A stretch of DNA of 64,000 nucleotides from Eucommia ulmoides (lineage: Eukaryota > Streptophyta > Magnoliopsida > Garryales > Eucommiaceae): NCBI GenBank assembly GCA_016647705.1, contig CM028336.1, positions 7,840,880 through 7,904,879 on the forward strand. Direction: 5' to 3'. The first letter of the stretch is position 1. Each line of letters begins with the position of its first letter. The notes under the pieces were generated by a model. That model had not been told where the DNA came from and did no database searches. It saw only the letters and a list, made by a program, of their open reading frames with translations. Positions 49,120 to 61,819 of the stretch are shown piece after piece. The position numbers were made by a program, and so were the translations under genes.

Positions 49120-49814
49120 TTAGACACTGTGTGGTTATTTTTGGTAGTAATAGCATGCATTTTAAATAAAATTGAAATTGTAAATGAATGTTTGTATTTT
49201 TTTTTTAAATCATGTATTATTTTTTAATTCTTATTCTCTATTTCGATGAACAAATTGGAGTTATTAAAAAAGATATGATTGTTAACAGGAAAGCCAGTGA
49301 AGAGGCAATATATCGGTTTATTTGGTTTTCTGGTGATTGTGGCGTCGTTCACCAGCAAAACCTTGGGTTACGGTTTCCAAATTTTTCCTTTGCTCTTCGG
49401 TCTCTGCGTGCCAGTCGGCCCTCCGTTGGGCTCTTCTCTGGTGGAAAAGATGGAGACGGTGGTTTCCGGCATCCTCATGCCTCTACACATGGCCTACAGC
49501 GGCAGGAATATCGATTTGTTGGTCGTCTACGACATGGAGTTCACGCGTCTGCTATGGGCCCTCGTCATCCTCTCCCTCGTCATTAGAATGTCGTTGGTTC
49601 TTTTTACGGCGTTTCTCTCACAGATGCCGACGAGGGATGCCCTCACACTATCTCTTATCATGAGCACACATGGTAACGTCCAAATTGCTCTCTATTTCAG
49701 CATGTACACCAACCAGGTACTGTTATATTCTTTATAATTTTCATTTTGGTCCTTCAATTTTTACATTTAACTGTCGACTTCGTAAAGACTCATAGATATT
49801 CAATTTTTTTCTTA

Positions 49815-50451
49815 CCCACGTTTGATAACCACTTAAATTTTAAATGTTGTACGTGCTGAATTTTAACTGTTGAAATTATAAGTACTCAAAGTATTCAACT
49901 TTTTAACAGTCTTAACTTCAAAAAAAATTATTATTTTTTTACAAATTTTTATTCCTACTATAATTTTTTACAACTTTATTTTTTCTAAAATATTCTTTTT
50001 TTACAACTTTCCCTCTATTTTTATTTTTCAATTTTATATTTTCTCCGACTACAATTTTTTGTTTATAATTTTTTTTGTTAAATTTTACAATATTTGTGGA
50101 AAATGTTGATTGTGATAATTAAATATTTTATGATATTAAGTGATAAGTACTAAAAAATTAAGTGAATCACACATCACTTATAATTTTAAACAATTTTTTA
50201 ATTAATGCTTACTTTTTTGGGATCTTGGTGAGAGGTCTCACTCCTTCAAAACACCACTTTTTAAGGACCATCTAAAGATTTAAAAAACCACTTGGATGGT
50301 CCTCTACAAAATGGTGTTTTTAAGGGGTGAAACTTTTGAATGAATTTTTCTATTCTTTAAGTTATTACTTAATTTTGTTATCAAACACATTTGATTTGAT
50401 AAACACTTAATGCATTTAGTTTAAGTATTTAATTGCGTTATCAAATGGACT
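49815..50451. mobile_element. MITE-like element in pseudogene intron 3
   Basis: Same ends and same nested inverted repeat as 39476-40114, at the same position in the gene. Confidence 0.6.
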
Positions 50452-51645
50452 TTAGTCTTGTGACATTTACATAAACTCTAGCAACACATACTAGGAAAGT
50501 CTCACTAACAAGCATTGTTTGTGTTGTGTTGTGTTGTGTTGTGTTCTCTATCTCTTCTTGGCGTGCTCTCTCTTTGGAATTGAAGAACAAATTTTAGATA
50601 AAGAATCGTTTTCGCAGTTAGTTTTATCATCTATGATAATATCGTCAATCACACGGATCCTCGTGAGATTATCCTATGACTATTCGATAATGTACACCGG
50701 CTACAAAAAGAGAACCATTCTCCACACCTCTCCCAACGCAGAGCTTCTAATTCTAGACTACGCTTACCCGCCAAATGACGTCTTCGCCTCCCTGAATCTT
50801 CTAACGAAAAGCATTTTGAGTAAAGATAGTCTGGTGGCTATTTACGCACTTGTCTTGATGGAGTTGGTAGGTCAGGCATCACCGCTCCTGATGAACCACC
50901 AGTTAGGTCAAAAATCCTCTGCAGGTGAGTCGCGGTCCCAAAAAATCATCAACATTTTCTTACAGTTACAGAAACAAAACTAGGATATGGTTAGTGTCAA
51001 TGCCTTCACTGCCATGTCGATGATAAAGTTCATGCACTATGATATATGTTCGTTGGCGTTTGATAAGTCAGTGTTGCTGTTAATACTACCTTTCCACAAT
51101 AAATGAAACCACCTCGGCAAATTGGTTTTCGACAGTAATGCATTGAGAATGGTAAAACTTCTAATTTCAAATTATTTTATATCATTCTCATATTTGTTTA
51201 ACTTAGATCCAAATATTATTTATTACTTAGGCACCATTTTATAATTATTGACGATTAGTCCTAAATAGTAGGGGCAATATGTTATTAGTCTCCTTGGAAA
51301 GATAAGTTTTGATTTAGTGTCTTAAATTGGTTTATGATTTTGTATTAGTCCCACATGTGTTCACGCATTGCATATGGATGATAGATAAAGTTTAATGAGT
51401 AAATCCGTATTATAGTCACCTACAACCAAAATTAGTTACAAGTTCATTATTATAAATCACATGTAACTATATTATTATATATTTGTGTAATATTAGTTAC
51501 ACATACTTATGTACTGTTAGTTATCCGTAATTAAACATACATTTAACTATATTATATGTAATTGTGTAATATTTGTTTCATCTAACAAATATTTTATACA
51601 CAAGTTAAATACATGTAACTGCGACAGTGCATGCTCATTTATTGA

Positions 51646-51720
51646 TTAAGGGTAAAATAAGGGACATGCCAATGAAATTGCTTTTTTAAGGGTAAAATAA
51701 GGGACATGCCAATGAAATTG

Positions 51721-51760
<40 letters not shown>
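51646..51760. repeat. 40-bp duplication and long T run in pseudogene intron 4
   Basis: The unit TTAAGGGTAAAATAAGGGAC and its continuation are repeated exactly at 51646 and 51686, followed by a T run of about 39 bases (51722-51760). The intact gene has one copy of the unit and no such run. Confidence 0.85.
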
Positions 51761-52488
51761 CATTTTGAGAAGTCAAGAAACTACTTAGTGCTTTAATTTA
51801 TATTCTGGATTTTCCACACAGGTAAACCAACAAATACTCGAAATGGCTCCATGTTTTGTCGGAATCTTTATCGACCGTAGCAAAATCAGGAAATACTCAA
51901 TCAATACTGTCGGAAACTTACTATATAACGTTGCCGTCATTTTCTTGGGAGGCGACGACGACCGAGAGGCCCTGGCATATGAAAAACGAATGTCAAAATC
52001 GACGGAAGCGATTCAACTAACAGTTTTCCATTTTTTCGCTTGGGAAGATGCCATAGTTAACCACTGGGATAATGTTCTCGTCATCAAGGTTTTGAAAGAT
52101 TTAAGAGTTATGTGTTCGAACCAGGAAAACATTGATTACCAGGAGGAAAAATTGAGGGATGGGTCGGAGACGGCATTGAGAGTCAATGAGTTGAAGGAAG
52201 AGTATGACCTTATCATTGTAGGGCGGCACCAATGGGAGGGCTGGCCGTTGTTGACAAGGCTAATAGAGTGGAATGAGTTGCAGGAGTTAGGTCCCATTGG
52301 AGATGTATTGACATCGGAGGAAATCAAGAGAACGGTTTCGGTTTTGGTGGTTCAACAACAATTGCTGAAGAAAGAAAGAAATCTTATCTATAACTGAATA
52401 GATGTTAGAAACTCGATTTTTTTTTTTTTTTCACCTTCAATATACTTTTTTGAATTTGAAGACGCATGGATATTTTATCTAGGTTAGT

Positions 52489-52493
<5 letters not shown>

Positions 52494-52559
<66 letters not shown>
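52494..52559. repeat. (AT)n microsatellite
   Basis: A perfect AT run of about 66 bases. It lies where similarity to the downstream flank of the intact CHX gene stops. Confidence 0.9.
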
Positions 52560-52562
<3 letters not shown>

Positions 52563-55127
52563 GGCATAACCCATGCCTGAAGACATGAGTTTTAATTTTT
52601 TTATATTTATAATTAATTAAATTACCCTATTAATATATACTCCAAGTACTTTGGAAATGAAATTACAAACCAAACAACCCTTAAGACTAATACCATGTTG
52701 AGTTTAAAAATTATACAAAGAAAAAAAAAGAAACATTTTTATGATCAATCAAAACACTTTTTACTTTTAATGTTCATCTTTTTAATACACGATCAACTTG
52801 ATTTTGAAGCATTCTGAAAATTCTCAAATTATCCATCTCCCAAACTAGTTATAGTTCCTGAAGTGACACATTATGTTTTGATCCAAAATTGAATAACGAA
52901 CTAAATGGATTTTTATTAGAACTCATCCCACTTCCAATTCCAGTCATATTCCACATAGATGGACTTCCAAGATTCGAATTTTTAGTATTACTACCAATGT
53001 TAACATTGGTGTTAGCATTTGATGCACTTGTATAACATTGGTGTTTCCTAGTTTGGACAATGAATCAGCCATGCTCCCTATCGAATAAGCAATCTTAGTT
53101 TGGGTAATGAATCAACTGTGTTCCCTATTGAATAAGCACTCTTAAAAAAATTTAAATATTGACATAATTTGATTTGTTTATACAAAACACTCCAATATTT
53201 GAAAGTTATTTTCAAATGAAGACAATCAATAATTAATGTAAAAAAAATAAAAATAAAATTGGACATAGCTCCCTCTCTATTTATATGACATTCGAAATTA
53301 TCAACTCCTGTTTTATAACACAATATTGACAAACACAACCAATATCAATCAAGCATGACAACAACGAACACAATTATACCATACAACAATAAAACCATAA
53401 TATACAATATGAACTTTAATAATACGAGGAATAATAACTATATATATACATTATAAATTTAGTAATATAAGTCCACCACCCAGGATACTAGAGCCCACCA
53501 CCCAGGGCTACTGGAACCTACCTTAATTATAGTTTGTTAAGCCATAGATTTCTCCATTTGTCTTCAATATTTGAAGTGACACATGTTTGTATATCGTCTA
53601 GTGAAAATCAAACACAATAATTATCAACTGAATAAATAAATTAGAATCATATTTAAGACAAACAAATAAATAAGTTCACTCATTGTTAGGGAAAATTACC
53701 TTAAACATGGACTCTCAAACCAAAAATTAAAGACGACATTAGAGCATACTAAACAATTGGAATTTACACTAAATGTTACAAATATAACTCCTGTTTTTAA
53801 TAATCTTGTAAAAAAATTATCACTACGTAGAAAAAAAATGACAAATAATTAGATCTCATTTAAATGCATAAGTAAAAAAATAATAACATTTCTAAAAACA
53901 CAGGAAGCATGCAAGAAACAGCTATTCAACAAGTATCAGAACAAAAACTAAAAAAATATGTTATGAAAAATTTGAACATAATCCCCTTTATTTATAATAC
54001 ACTCCAAATTTCGAACACGACATTAACAAACATGACTAATGACAATGAAGCACGACAATAACTAATACAATCATGTCATAAACAATAATAATTTTCTTGA
54101 CTATGCAAGTTACAATAGAAAAAACCTATATACTGTTGTAATAAATTATATATGTGGCTATTACATACCCATTAATCAAAGCAACGGTAACTGCCATGGA
54201 CGGAGCTAGTACCACATCCAGCGTTGCCTCCCCTGCCCATGAGGTTGGAAGCTAGTACTCCGTGCCGGATCTCCGAATTCACGACCATAGATTCACGGTC
54301 CCGCTCAACTACTCCGTTGATCACCGGACCTCCTCTTAGATCTCCATTTTCGCCCGTGAGGTCGTTAGTGGTACTATTTCAATGATTTCCTTAACTAAAA
54401 CACTGCATATTTGGATTCATCTTTAATCACAATTCTGTTAATACATATGAGTATATGATGACAGTTTGTGTTTAGTAGTGTTTGGATCAGATCGAAATTT
54501 CACTGGATACATGAGATATCTTGAAAATGATATTCTAGTAATCAATTGACGGTGTCAATTTGAACGTAAGGAAATTGAAATGCTAGGTGGATGTGCTTTG
54601 TCACTTACTGTTTAACTTGTCATGCATTTTCTTCACATTCTTCATTGCTAATTAGAAGGGAGATTTTGAGCCCTGTGTAACATATTCACTTGGGTAGCAA
54701 ATAGAAGCAACAAATTCAAGTTTTGGCATTAAGGTAGTGTTTGGTTGTAAGGAATTGGAGACTTGGAATTGGGATAAGAAATTTTTGAAATTTTTAATAG
54801 CCTTCATTTCCAATTCCAATTCCATGAAACCAAAATTGGAGTCTTCGAATTGGTATCGGAAAGGAAAGCACGGAAAATTTTCAAGTTTTAGTTTGCGGTC
54901 ATTTCTAATTCCAATCCCATGACTCCAATTCAACAAAACCAAACGCTACCTAAATGCATAATTCTAATTCCAATAATTCCATGCAGCCAAATATAATGTT
55001 AGGTTGAAAGTGTATTAGCATAAGTGTCAGAACAATACTTCTATATTTTGCTATGCATAGGATACATTTAAAATAGAAATAATGAAAAATGCCAATGAAG
55101 TATTAAATAACAGAAAAAATATAGTTT

Positions 55128-55172
<45 letters not shown>

Positions 55173-57976
55173 GAGCTTTTATAATAACATAATACTAACA
55201 AACACAACTAACATAATCATATCATAAACAATTATTTTCTAATTTATGATAATACCATAATCTACAATATGAACTTTAACAATCTAACATAATAATCTAT
55301 TTTCATACATTATAAATTTAGGCTAGGAAAAGGCTAGGAATGATTGAGAATCACTAATTATGGGAAGACCGCTGGAAAAAATGATAAAATTCATCTAAAT
55401 ACATGTATATATGTGTGAGATTGCCTATAAGAAGATGAAAATTTGATGGAATCAAAAAGATTACCATTGACATAATACCGCCTGACCAGATCCCAAACCA
55501 CCAATTTTGGACATCAACTTTCCTTCTTGACGCTCCGTATTTTGTCTGGTGAATTCAACAATTAATATTAATGTTTCAAAGCGGTGTTGCAAATTGAAAT
55601 TTAAAAATATATACACCAAGTAAAACCCCCAATGTTCAAATTTTGCAGACACCACATAACCTTTTGCGGAAATCCACACCATTATATATAATTCGAAATC
55701 GAGATTAAATGATACCAATAAACATTAAGGGTATTTTTTTTTTTGTTGAGTCCCCTTTCCGACACTCACATTCCAAATTCTAAAAAATAATGTATGATAA
55801 TTAATGTAAAAACAAAATGTGTTTGATTGTTGTCGATCATGCAAGAGCTGAAAATAAGTTCAGTTGTGATTAAACAATAAAAAACAGGATAAAAATACCA
55901 GAAAATTGAAAACAAAGTGCATTCTGGCTCTATCGATGGTGGTCAGTCAAAGAATCTAATCCAAAAATTCATTGTAGATCTTACTGTTACGTCGAGCAAA
56001 AATACCTATTCGAGTTGAAATCGAAGCACTGTTGCTTAGACGGAGCTTGCTGTGATGGAGTGTGATTTGAATTCAGTAGGAGGAACTCAATTGTCATTAT
56101 CTGAGAATTTGTTCGCGGACATTAAATCGTCAGAGTCATCAATGTTGTCTTCATCCTTAGGTTATGTTTTCTTATTAGGTTCCACAATCCCATTTTTACA
56201 TTCTGCTTCAAGCATTAGATTTAACAAATAATTTTTCTTCTTCAACTTTTGTCACTGGCTTTCCTGAATTAAAAATCCATAAAGTCAATCGATGTATAAT
56301 GTATTGAAACATAAATACCAAATGAAGGAAACTGCATTGAGACATCATTGGGTGCGGGAACGACAGGTAGATCATATTTAGACTCACCCACCAGAGGAGT
56401 CTTCCATGGACCCATCTAACGTGATCAACGAGGAAGGAAGAACCTCAACCAAATATCACAAACCACTTCTTATGCATTTTAGACTAATCCAAGAAATCGA
56501 GTGGATATTATCTATGGAAATGGAGAAACTACAACAAAAACAGAGTAACAAAATTTTCAAGAATCAATCGATATCATTAGTACACAATTAATTACTTTCC
56601 CTAATTTTGCATTTTAAGAGAAAAATCAAAAGGAAAAAAAAATAAAATTGAAATGGATAAGATGCTTGCAAGTTGACTTGGCGACTTGTGAGCCAGAAGT
56701 ACCCCAAAACGTTCACATCTGAAAAAATTCAAAGCTCAATGAATTCATGCAGAATCTAAATACAAAACTCACAAAAAAACTGTTGATGAAATAGTCCAAA
56801 AATCAATTATGGACGATTAAGAAAATATGGAAAAGTGAGAGATAGATAATCAAATATTCAGATCCAATTTTTTTTTCAAAGCTTAGAAATGTCAAAACAA
56901 TGATACAAAGAACCCTAAATGTAAATTTCAGAAGAAAAATCATGTACATTTCACAATTAAGAATCCTAAATGATCACATACGATGATTTAACCAAATCGA
57001 GTTGCTCCAATCTAGATACTGGTAGGAGGAAGGCACATAGGAGATAGAGAGATGAACATACCCAAATCTATCCAAAAAAACGGCGAGCTTAAATCAGTGC
57101 GAGATGAGGAGTTTTGGGTGTCCACATATCCTCCAGTTTTCTCAAAACAACCATTGTCAGATCTGTTTACTGGGTAAAAGAAATCATGGATCCAATCAGG
57201 CTATAAACACTAACCCATATGATTCGATAAACAAATCTGAAAAGAAAGGGGTTGGAGAGACTTACATAGAGATCGGTGGACAATTTCTTGCAAAACTCAC
57301 GCGAGATTGACAGACATGATGGCGCGGTGAAGTGGTGAGGTGCGACGGCTGGATGGTAGCGTGGATGAACATATCTGGAAAAATAGGGATGGGAGAGACC
57401 TTCCTGGACGACGAGACAACGGCAGCGATGGATGGTGGAGCGACAACGTGAAAGGCAGCAGGAGCGAGGAAGAGGCGGAGAAAGAGGGCGGTGATGGCAC
57501 GACGAGGATGGAGAGAGAGAGAAAATCTAGATGGGAGAAAGGAGCAGGAGTGACCGCCGCGTATGAACTTGATGGAGACTGAAGCCGATTACAAGTGATG
57601 GAGATGGTCCAGCGATGGTGACGAAAAATATGATGACAATGGTGGCGATAGGGGTAATGGAATGGTGATATGGCAGAGGGAATGAGGAAGGTTGGAGAAG
57701 AATTAACTAAACCCTAACCCCACCAATTAAGAGATTGATTGAATAATTAATCTATAAAGTTAATCTCAGTCCATGATTTAATCTGATCTGATGGCCAAAA
57801 ATGTCTCTTGTATCATTCAATTTCGACTGTTAGATATTCGATGTAAGGGTATAAAATATCTCAAATATAAAATGTCTTCAGGTGTAATCTCAACTGTCAA
57901 ATATTCGATCCGACGACTCAAAATGTCTCAAAATGTAAATATGTTATGAATACATGTAAATATATATGTGTGTGTG
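52560..57976. other. 5.5 kb insertion in the copy 2 flank, origin unknown
   Basis: The flank of the intact gene runs straight from AGGTTAGTCAGATAT into GAATACATGTAGGGCAC; here about 5.5 kb separates the two phrases. Near the outer edges, CCTGAAGACAT (about 52572) and ATGTCTTCAGG (about 57876) are inverted copies. Coding-looking minus-strand patches exist: 53040-52820 (Asn, Ser and Gly-rich), 54370-54200 (INGVVERDRESMVVNSEI) and 56260-56090 (GKPVTKVEEEKLFVKSNA, then IDDSDDLMSANKFSDND in another frame). A CG-rich stretch at 57300-57560 resembles a gene 5' end. I recognise neither the gene nor the element type. A T run lies at 55129-55167. Confidence 0.55.
54733..54950. mobile_element. PIF/Harbinger-type MITE
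   Basis: The left end GGTAGTGTTTGGTTGT and the right end AAACCAAACGCTACC are inverted. TAA flanks both sides (54730-54732, 54951-54953). The 218-base interior has repeated CCAATTCC phrases and its two halves are themselves nearly inverted, so it could fold. Confidence 0.85.
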
Positions 57977-59726
57977 TGAATACATGTAGGGCACAACAAT
58001 CTCCTGATACATACTAGATATATTTAGACATATCAGAGACATATTTAAACGTATCAGACATATTAAGAATATGTGAGGTATATATATATTTTTTATGAGA
58101 AAAACTTTATTAATATAACTTCACAAAGTCAAAACATACAATAGGACAAAGTCCCAACACAATATAGCTTCCCCCCAAAATCATTTACGCCACACAAAGG
58201 TTAAAAACCAAAATATAGGTTCTCTGGTCTTGTGTGCCGAATGTGTATTTGTGTCTTGTTTTTAAGAGCCTGACCATGGTCTGCTTAATTTGGCAGACAC
58301 CCGGTGTGTAGTGTTGGTTTGATCTAACTGTGTATATAATGAAAGGCGTGTGTCTGTAATGTGTGTTGTAAGGGTTTCGCTTATTAATATATTTCACCAC
58401 TTATCAAAAAAAAAAAAAAAATATCTCCTCCGGTCCTCACTCTCTAATCCGTCACTAAATGTTGCTGCGATAGTGACCCAAGAGATGATGATGACAATGT
58501 AGATTTGAAGGGCATGTCTATGGTAGATGATCCGGCGATCCTAACAGCGAAGACTCCCAAGAGATGGAGAGGATTGGCCCAGGCAAGACTACCATGAGAG
58601 ACTCTCGCTCTCTAGACTCAATAATTGTTCAAGCATCACAAGTCCAAACCATGCCACAAAAACTGAAATTGTATTCCAATTTTGTCCCTCGGGTTTCGCG
58701 CCAATCAAATTCCGTTTGGGCATTTTGGACACCCAATCCGTTTAATTTCTTTAAGTGTTGAAATTTTATTGTTCTATATAAATCCTAAACCTCTTATCCA
58801 AATTCATTTCTATTTCTTCCTATAAGAATTAATGGCAGGAAAGGTGCTATTTTCGCGTCAATCGGGCCCTGTTTGGGCATGTTGGACACCCAACTCGTAT
58901 ACAATTCTTTGTGTGTTAAAATTCTAATTTTTTTCTCATAATTCTTAAACTGTATATCCGCATACATTTCCGTTCCTACCTACACATCTTAATCGATGTG
59001 TTGGCACCAAGCCTTAAGATTTGTGAAAATCGGATGCTATTTGGCCATTTTGGACACTATATGTCCAAATTCACTACTATTTCTTCCTACAAGTTTTAAT
59101 AGATGGGGCGACGCTAACCCTCATGTTTTGTGCCAATAGAATCCCGTTTGTCTATTGTAGACACCCAACCTGTTTTTAATTAATTTAATGTTTAAATTCT
59201 ATTTTTTCACACAAATACTAAACGAACAAAACTAAAAAAAACTGAACTGAGCAGAAAAGAAAAGAAAAGAAAATATAAAAAATAAAATAAGTACTAAAAA
59301 AACAGAAACAGTGGAAAAAGCAGAATTGACTTAGCTAGCCAACCAGTTCGTGTTTGGACATAAGAATTAAAAGAATTAAAAGCATTTATATTAGCTTGGC
59401 TAGGTAACCAGTTTAGTTGTAGTTTAACTACATACTATTTTCTCGTGAAACTAAAATAAAATATAACTTACAAAAAAGTTAAAATATTGTTTGTTTTCTT
59501 TTAAAAAAATTAACAAATAATATATAAATTTAATTAAATCATGAGTAAATGAAAAAAATATGCAAATCAAGTGAAAAAGAAAAAAAAAAAAAAAAACATT
59601 TAGAAAATCAAACAGACCCTAAATGATCAGGATGTAGAGGACGGCAATAAAAAGAGTGTAGAGTGGAAATATCGTCGAAAGCCAATGGATTATTGTGGTC
59701 TCATGAAGAATACTGTTTATGAGTAA
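57977..59726. repeat. Duplicated spacer downstream of CHX, second copy
   Basis: Matches 42170-43608, including the degenerate units of about 150 bases marked by CATTTTGGACACCC (58710, 58880, 59045, 59150). It differs by a LINE insertion at 58217-58422 and by an extra segment at 58000-58075 with repeated ACATATCAGA-type phrases. Confidence 0.75.
58217..58422 (+). mobile_element. Short 5'-truncated LINE-like insertion
   Basis: This piece is absent from the other spacer copy, where ACCAAAATATA runs on directly to CAACTCCTCCCG. It ends TTTCACCACTTATC followed by about 17 A. AAAATAT occurs just before it and again at the end of the A run, a plausible 7-bp target duplication. The ending TTCACCACTTATC plus poly(A) resembles plant L1 3' ends. 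No coding remains. Confidence 0.7.
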
Positions 59727-59759
59727 TGTCATTTTACTTTTTTTTCTTTTTCTTTTTTT

Positions 59760-60190
59760 AAAGAGGTTATGGGCTCAGAACATTTGCTAGTGATTGTTAT
59801 GGTCCCTTCATTATTCATTTACATCTATAGAAAAAAGTACAATTGTTGATTCAATGAGAAGAGAGAAAACCTTGGGAAATGAAACCAAAAAACTCAACTT
59901 CTGGCTTTGATCATTATTGCCACAAAGGTAATTCGTGGTTTCCGATTTTGTTTTGGATCGGTGAACGGTAAGATAGATGTGAACGACAGCGGCGGCGGAG
60001 AAAATATTTGGTTTTGGGAATGCAAAATTTTAGAAGAAAGATGGTCAGAAATAAATTGGTTCTTAATACCATATTAAAATAATTGAGAAGCAGAACTCCG
60101 GCGATTGCCACTAGGACGGTGTATTTTGGCTAGCATATTTTTTTAGTTACATTCACCTATTTTTAAGTGCATTTATTTTTCGTTACATTT
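59760..60190 (-). mobile_element. Copia LTR and leader remnant
   Basis: On the minus strand a primer-binding-like TGGTATTAAGAACC (60058-60071) adjoins an LTR edge at 60072. The LTR start region (60072-60135) matches 63854-63917 at roughly four bases in five, and both have a primer-binding-like sequence next to them. The leader continues to about 59760. No gag motif is certain. Confidence 0.5.
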
Positions 60191-60195
60191 GTTTG

Positions 60196-60693
60196 TGATG
60201 CAGTGTAACAGGAGTGAAATTTCTTGGCCCAAAGAGAGCACTCTAAGACTCAAAAGTCAAAAAAAAAAAAAAAAAAAAACTCACTTTGACCAGAAAAGTC
60301 AATTGTGACCGTTTTTGACAAAAAAAAAATATACCATTTTTCTGGGTGGAAATGACATTCTAAGCAAAACTGCCACACTATGCTCAGCATCCGATGTGAT
60401 TTTAGCCAAATTTCATCGTTTCGGGGGTCAAAACGACACTTTTTGTTTTTATTCGGAAATTTGGGCTAGTTTTGCAATTTTTTAATAATTTAGGGACCTT
60501 TTCACGATTTTTATAATTTCTATGTTTAGGGTTTTCGTTTATAATGTTTGTAAAGCGCTTGACAGCTAGACAATTTTTCTTTAATCGATATCGAGTTTTT
60601 TCCTCAAATTTTTTCAATCAATTTCTCGGTATTCTTTTGTGGATCAACGAGTTTTTGATCTACAATTCTCGTTTCACCACGTACACTTCATCA
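60196..60693 (+). mobile_element. Solo LTR of the Ty3-gypsy family
   Basis: It aligns with the LTRs at 4084-4591 and 8904-9395 from TGATGCAGTG to CATCA, including TTCTTGGCCCAAAGAGAGCA. An exact 5-bp duplication GTTTG flanks it (60191-60195, 60694-60698). There is no internal region, so two LTRs of one insertion recombined. It is more diverged than either LTR of the complete element. Confidence 0.92.
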
Positions 60694-60699
60694 GTTTGT

Positions 60700-61219
60700 T
60701 ATATTCTTCTACTAATTTTCTAGTTACATTCATGCATGACTTTAAAAAGAAAATACTAACATGTAACTAAACATGCATGAATATAATTAATAAAAAATTG
60801 TAAATAAAAGATAAATTGAAAATCAAGATGAATGTAACGTAAAAATATTGTAGTCACCGGTAAAGGTAGGTGGCGACATAAAACCTTAATTGGCATTATC
60901 GACCGCGACAAATCTTTATTGAATCATGAGTTTAAAATATGTTGTAAAATACAGGGAAGAGATTTCTACTCAATTTAAAATTAAAAGAGGATAAATCATG
61001 GATTAAACCGCTTAATTTGAATCATGGACCAATTATCCGAATATTTTTTTAGAAATCTGTGGAATACTCATAAAATTCTCCTAAAGTAGTTGTAAATGTG
61101 CCAGATATGGAAATCACGCATCGGACGCATTTATCAATCGTGGTATAGGGTTGCTCCATATCACATATATCTTCCAATATATATCCTCTGAATTCAATTG
61201 CACAAAACGTTAAATAATT
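60700..61219. other. Non-coding stretch
   Basis: No gene is recognised. 60835-60930 (GTAGTCACCGGTAAAGG ... CGACCGCGACAAATC) has the flavour of CACTA subterminal repeats but cannot be assigned. Confidence 0.35.
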
Positions 61220-61530
61220 CAATTAATTTTCACTAAATTAAAAATCAATTTTAATGACACTAAATCTATCATAACGTATACTATTTTGGAACGCACTAAG
61301 TATGAAATAATTAAAAATTATTCCATAAAAATCTGTCCCGATAATTTAAAAGAACAATTATTTTGTCGTATTACATAATACTTATTAGGATAATTTTTTT
61401 AAAATATGTCTTGTTAAATAAATATTATATGGACATTATAAATTAGTGACTCAATAAGAATTTAAAAAGATACTATATTCAAATTATTTCTAAAAATATT
61501 GCCTTAATATATAATCTTAGTTGCACTGAA
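61220..61530. mobile_element. CACTA-like repeat, second copy
   Basis: It matches 4070-4083 plus 9396-9686. Shared phrases include GACACTAAATCT, GAAATAATTAAAA.TT, and CTCAATAAGAATTTAAAAAGA. The terminus has decayed to TTAGTTGCACTG. Confidence 0.5.
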
Positions 61531-61819
61531 AAGAGAAAATGAGGGACTCATATTTTTCTGACATGCAGTTAACATTATAAGTTTGCTAGTCCATATTTTG
61601 TGGGGGTTATTCGCACCTATATGCTTACGTCCATTCATTTTATTGTCTGTTTCACGATTATTAGGAGACAAACTACATCTCTCTCTCTTCTCCCTTGTCT
61701 AATTGTTTTGCCTTAATTTGTTAGTTAAAAAAGTTAAAATTATACGTTATTGGCTACATGATTTTTATTTATTTATTTAAGACTGGTGAGTTCCTGAAAA
61801 TCTTGACCACAGATTAACA

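Larger units (their letters stand above)
48374..52397 (+). pseudogene. CHX pseudogene, 5'-truncated tandem copy
   Basis: Pieces matching the intact CHX gene are the exon 2 end 48374-48567, exon 3 49289-49716, exon 4 50591-51151 and exon 5 51822-52397. Exon lengths of the first three equal those of the intact gene; exon 5 is six bases longer. Exon 3 is about 96% identical by eye. Exon 1 and about two thirds of exon 2 are gone. Exon 4 has stops TAG at 50981 and TGA at 51104. The exon 4 acceptor CAG has become CAA (50588-50590). It therefore cannot encode an exchanger, though exons 3 and 5 remain open. A decoy transcript is possible but nothing supports it. Confidence 0.93.

Noticed and set aside
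49212-49586. 124-codon plus-strand frame near the CHX pseudogene
   Set aside because: It overlaps CHX exon 3 in another frame and is a shadow of it. The same holds for the frames at 38998 and 49337.
57297-57582. 67- and 80-codon frames in the CG-rich stretch
   Set aside because: Arg, Ser and Gly-rich translations without a domain. The region may be a 5' untranslated part, but I cannot support a gene call.
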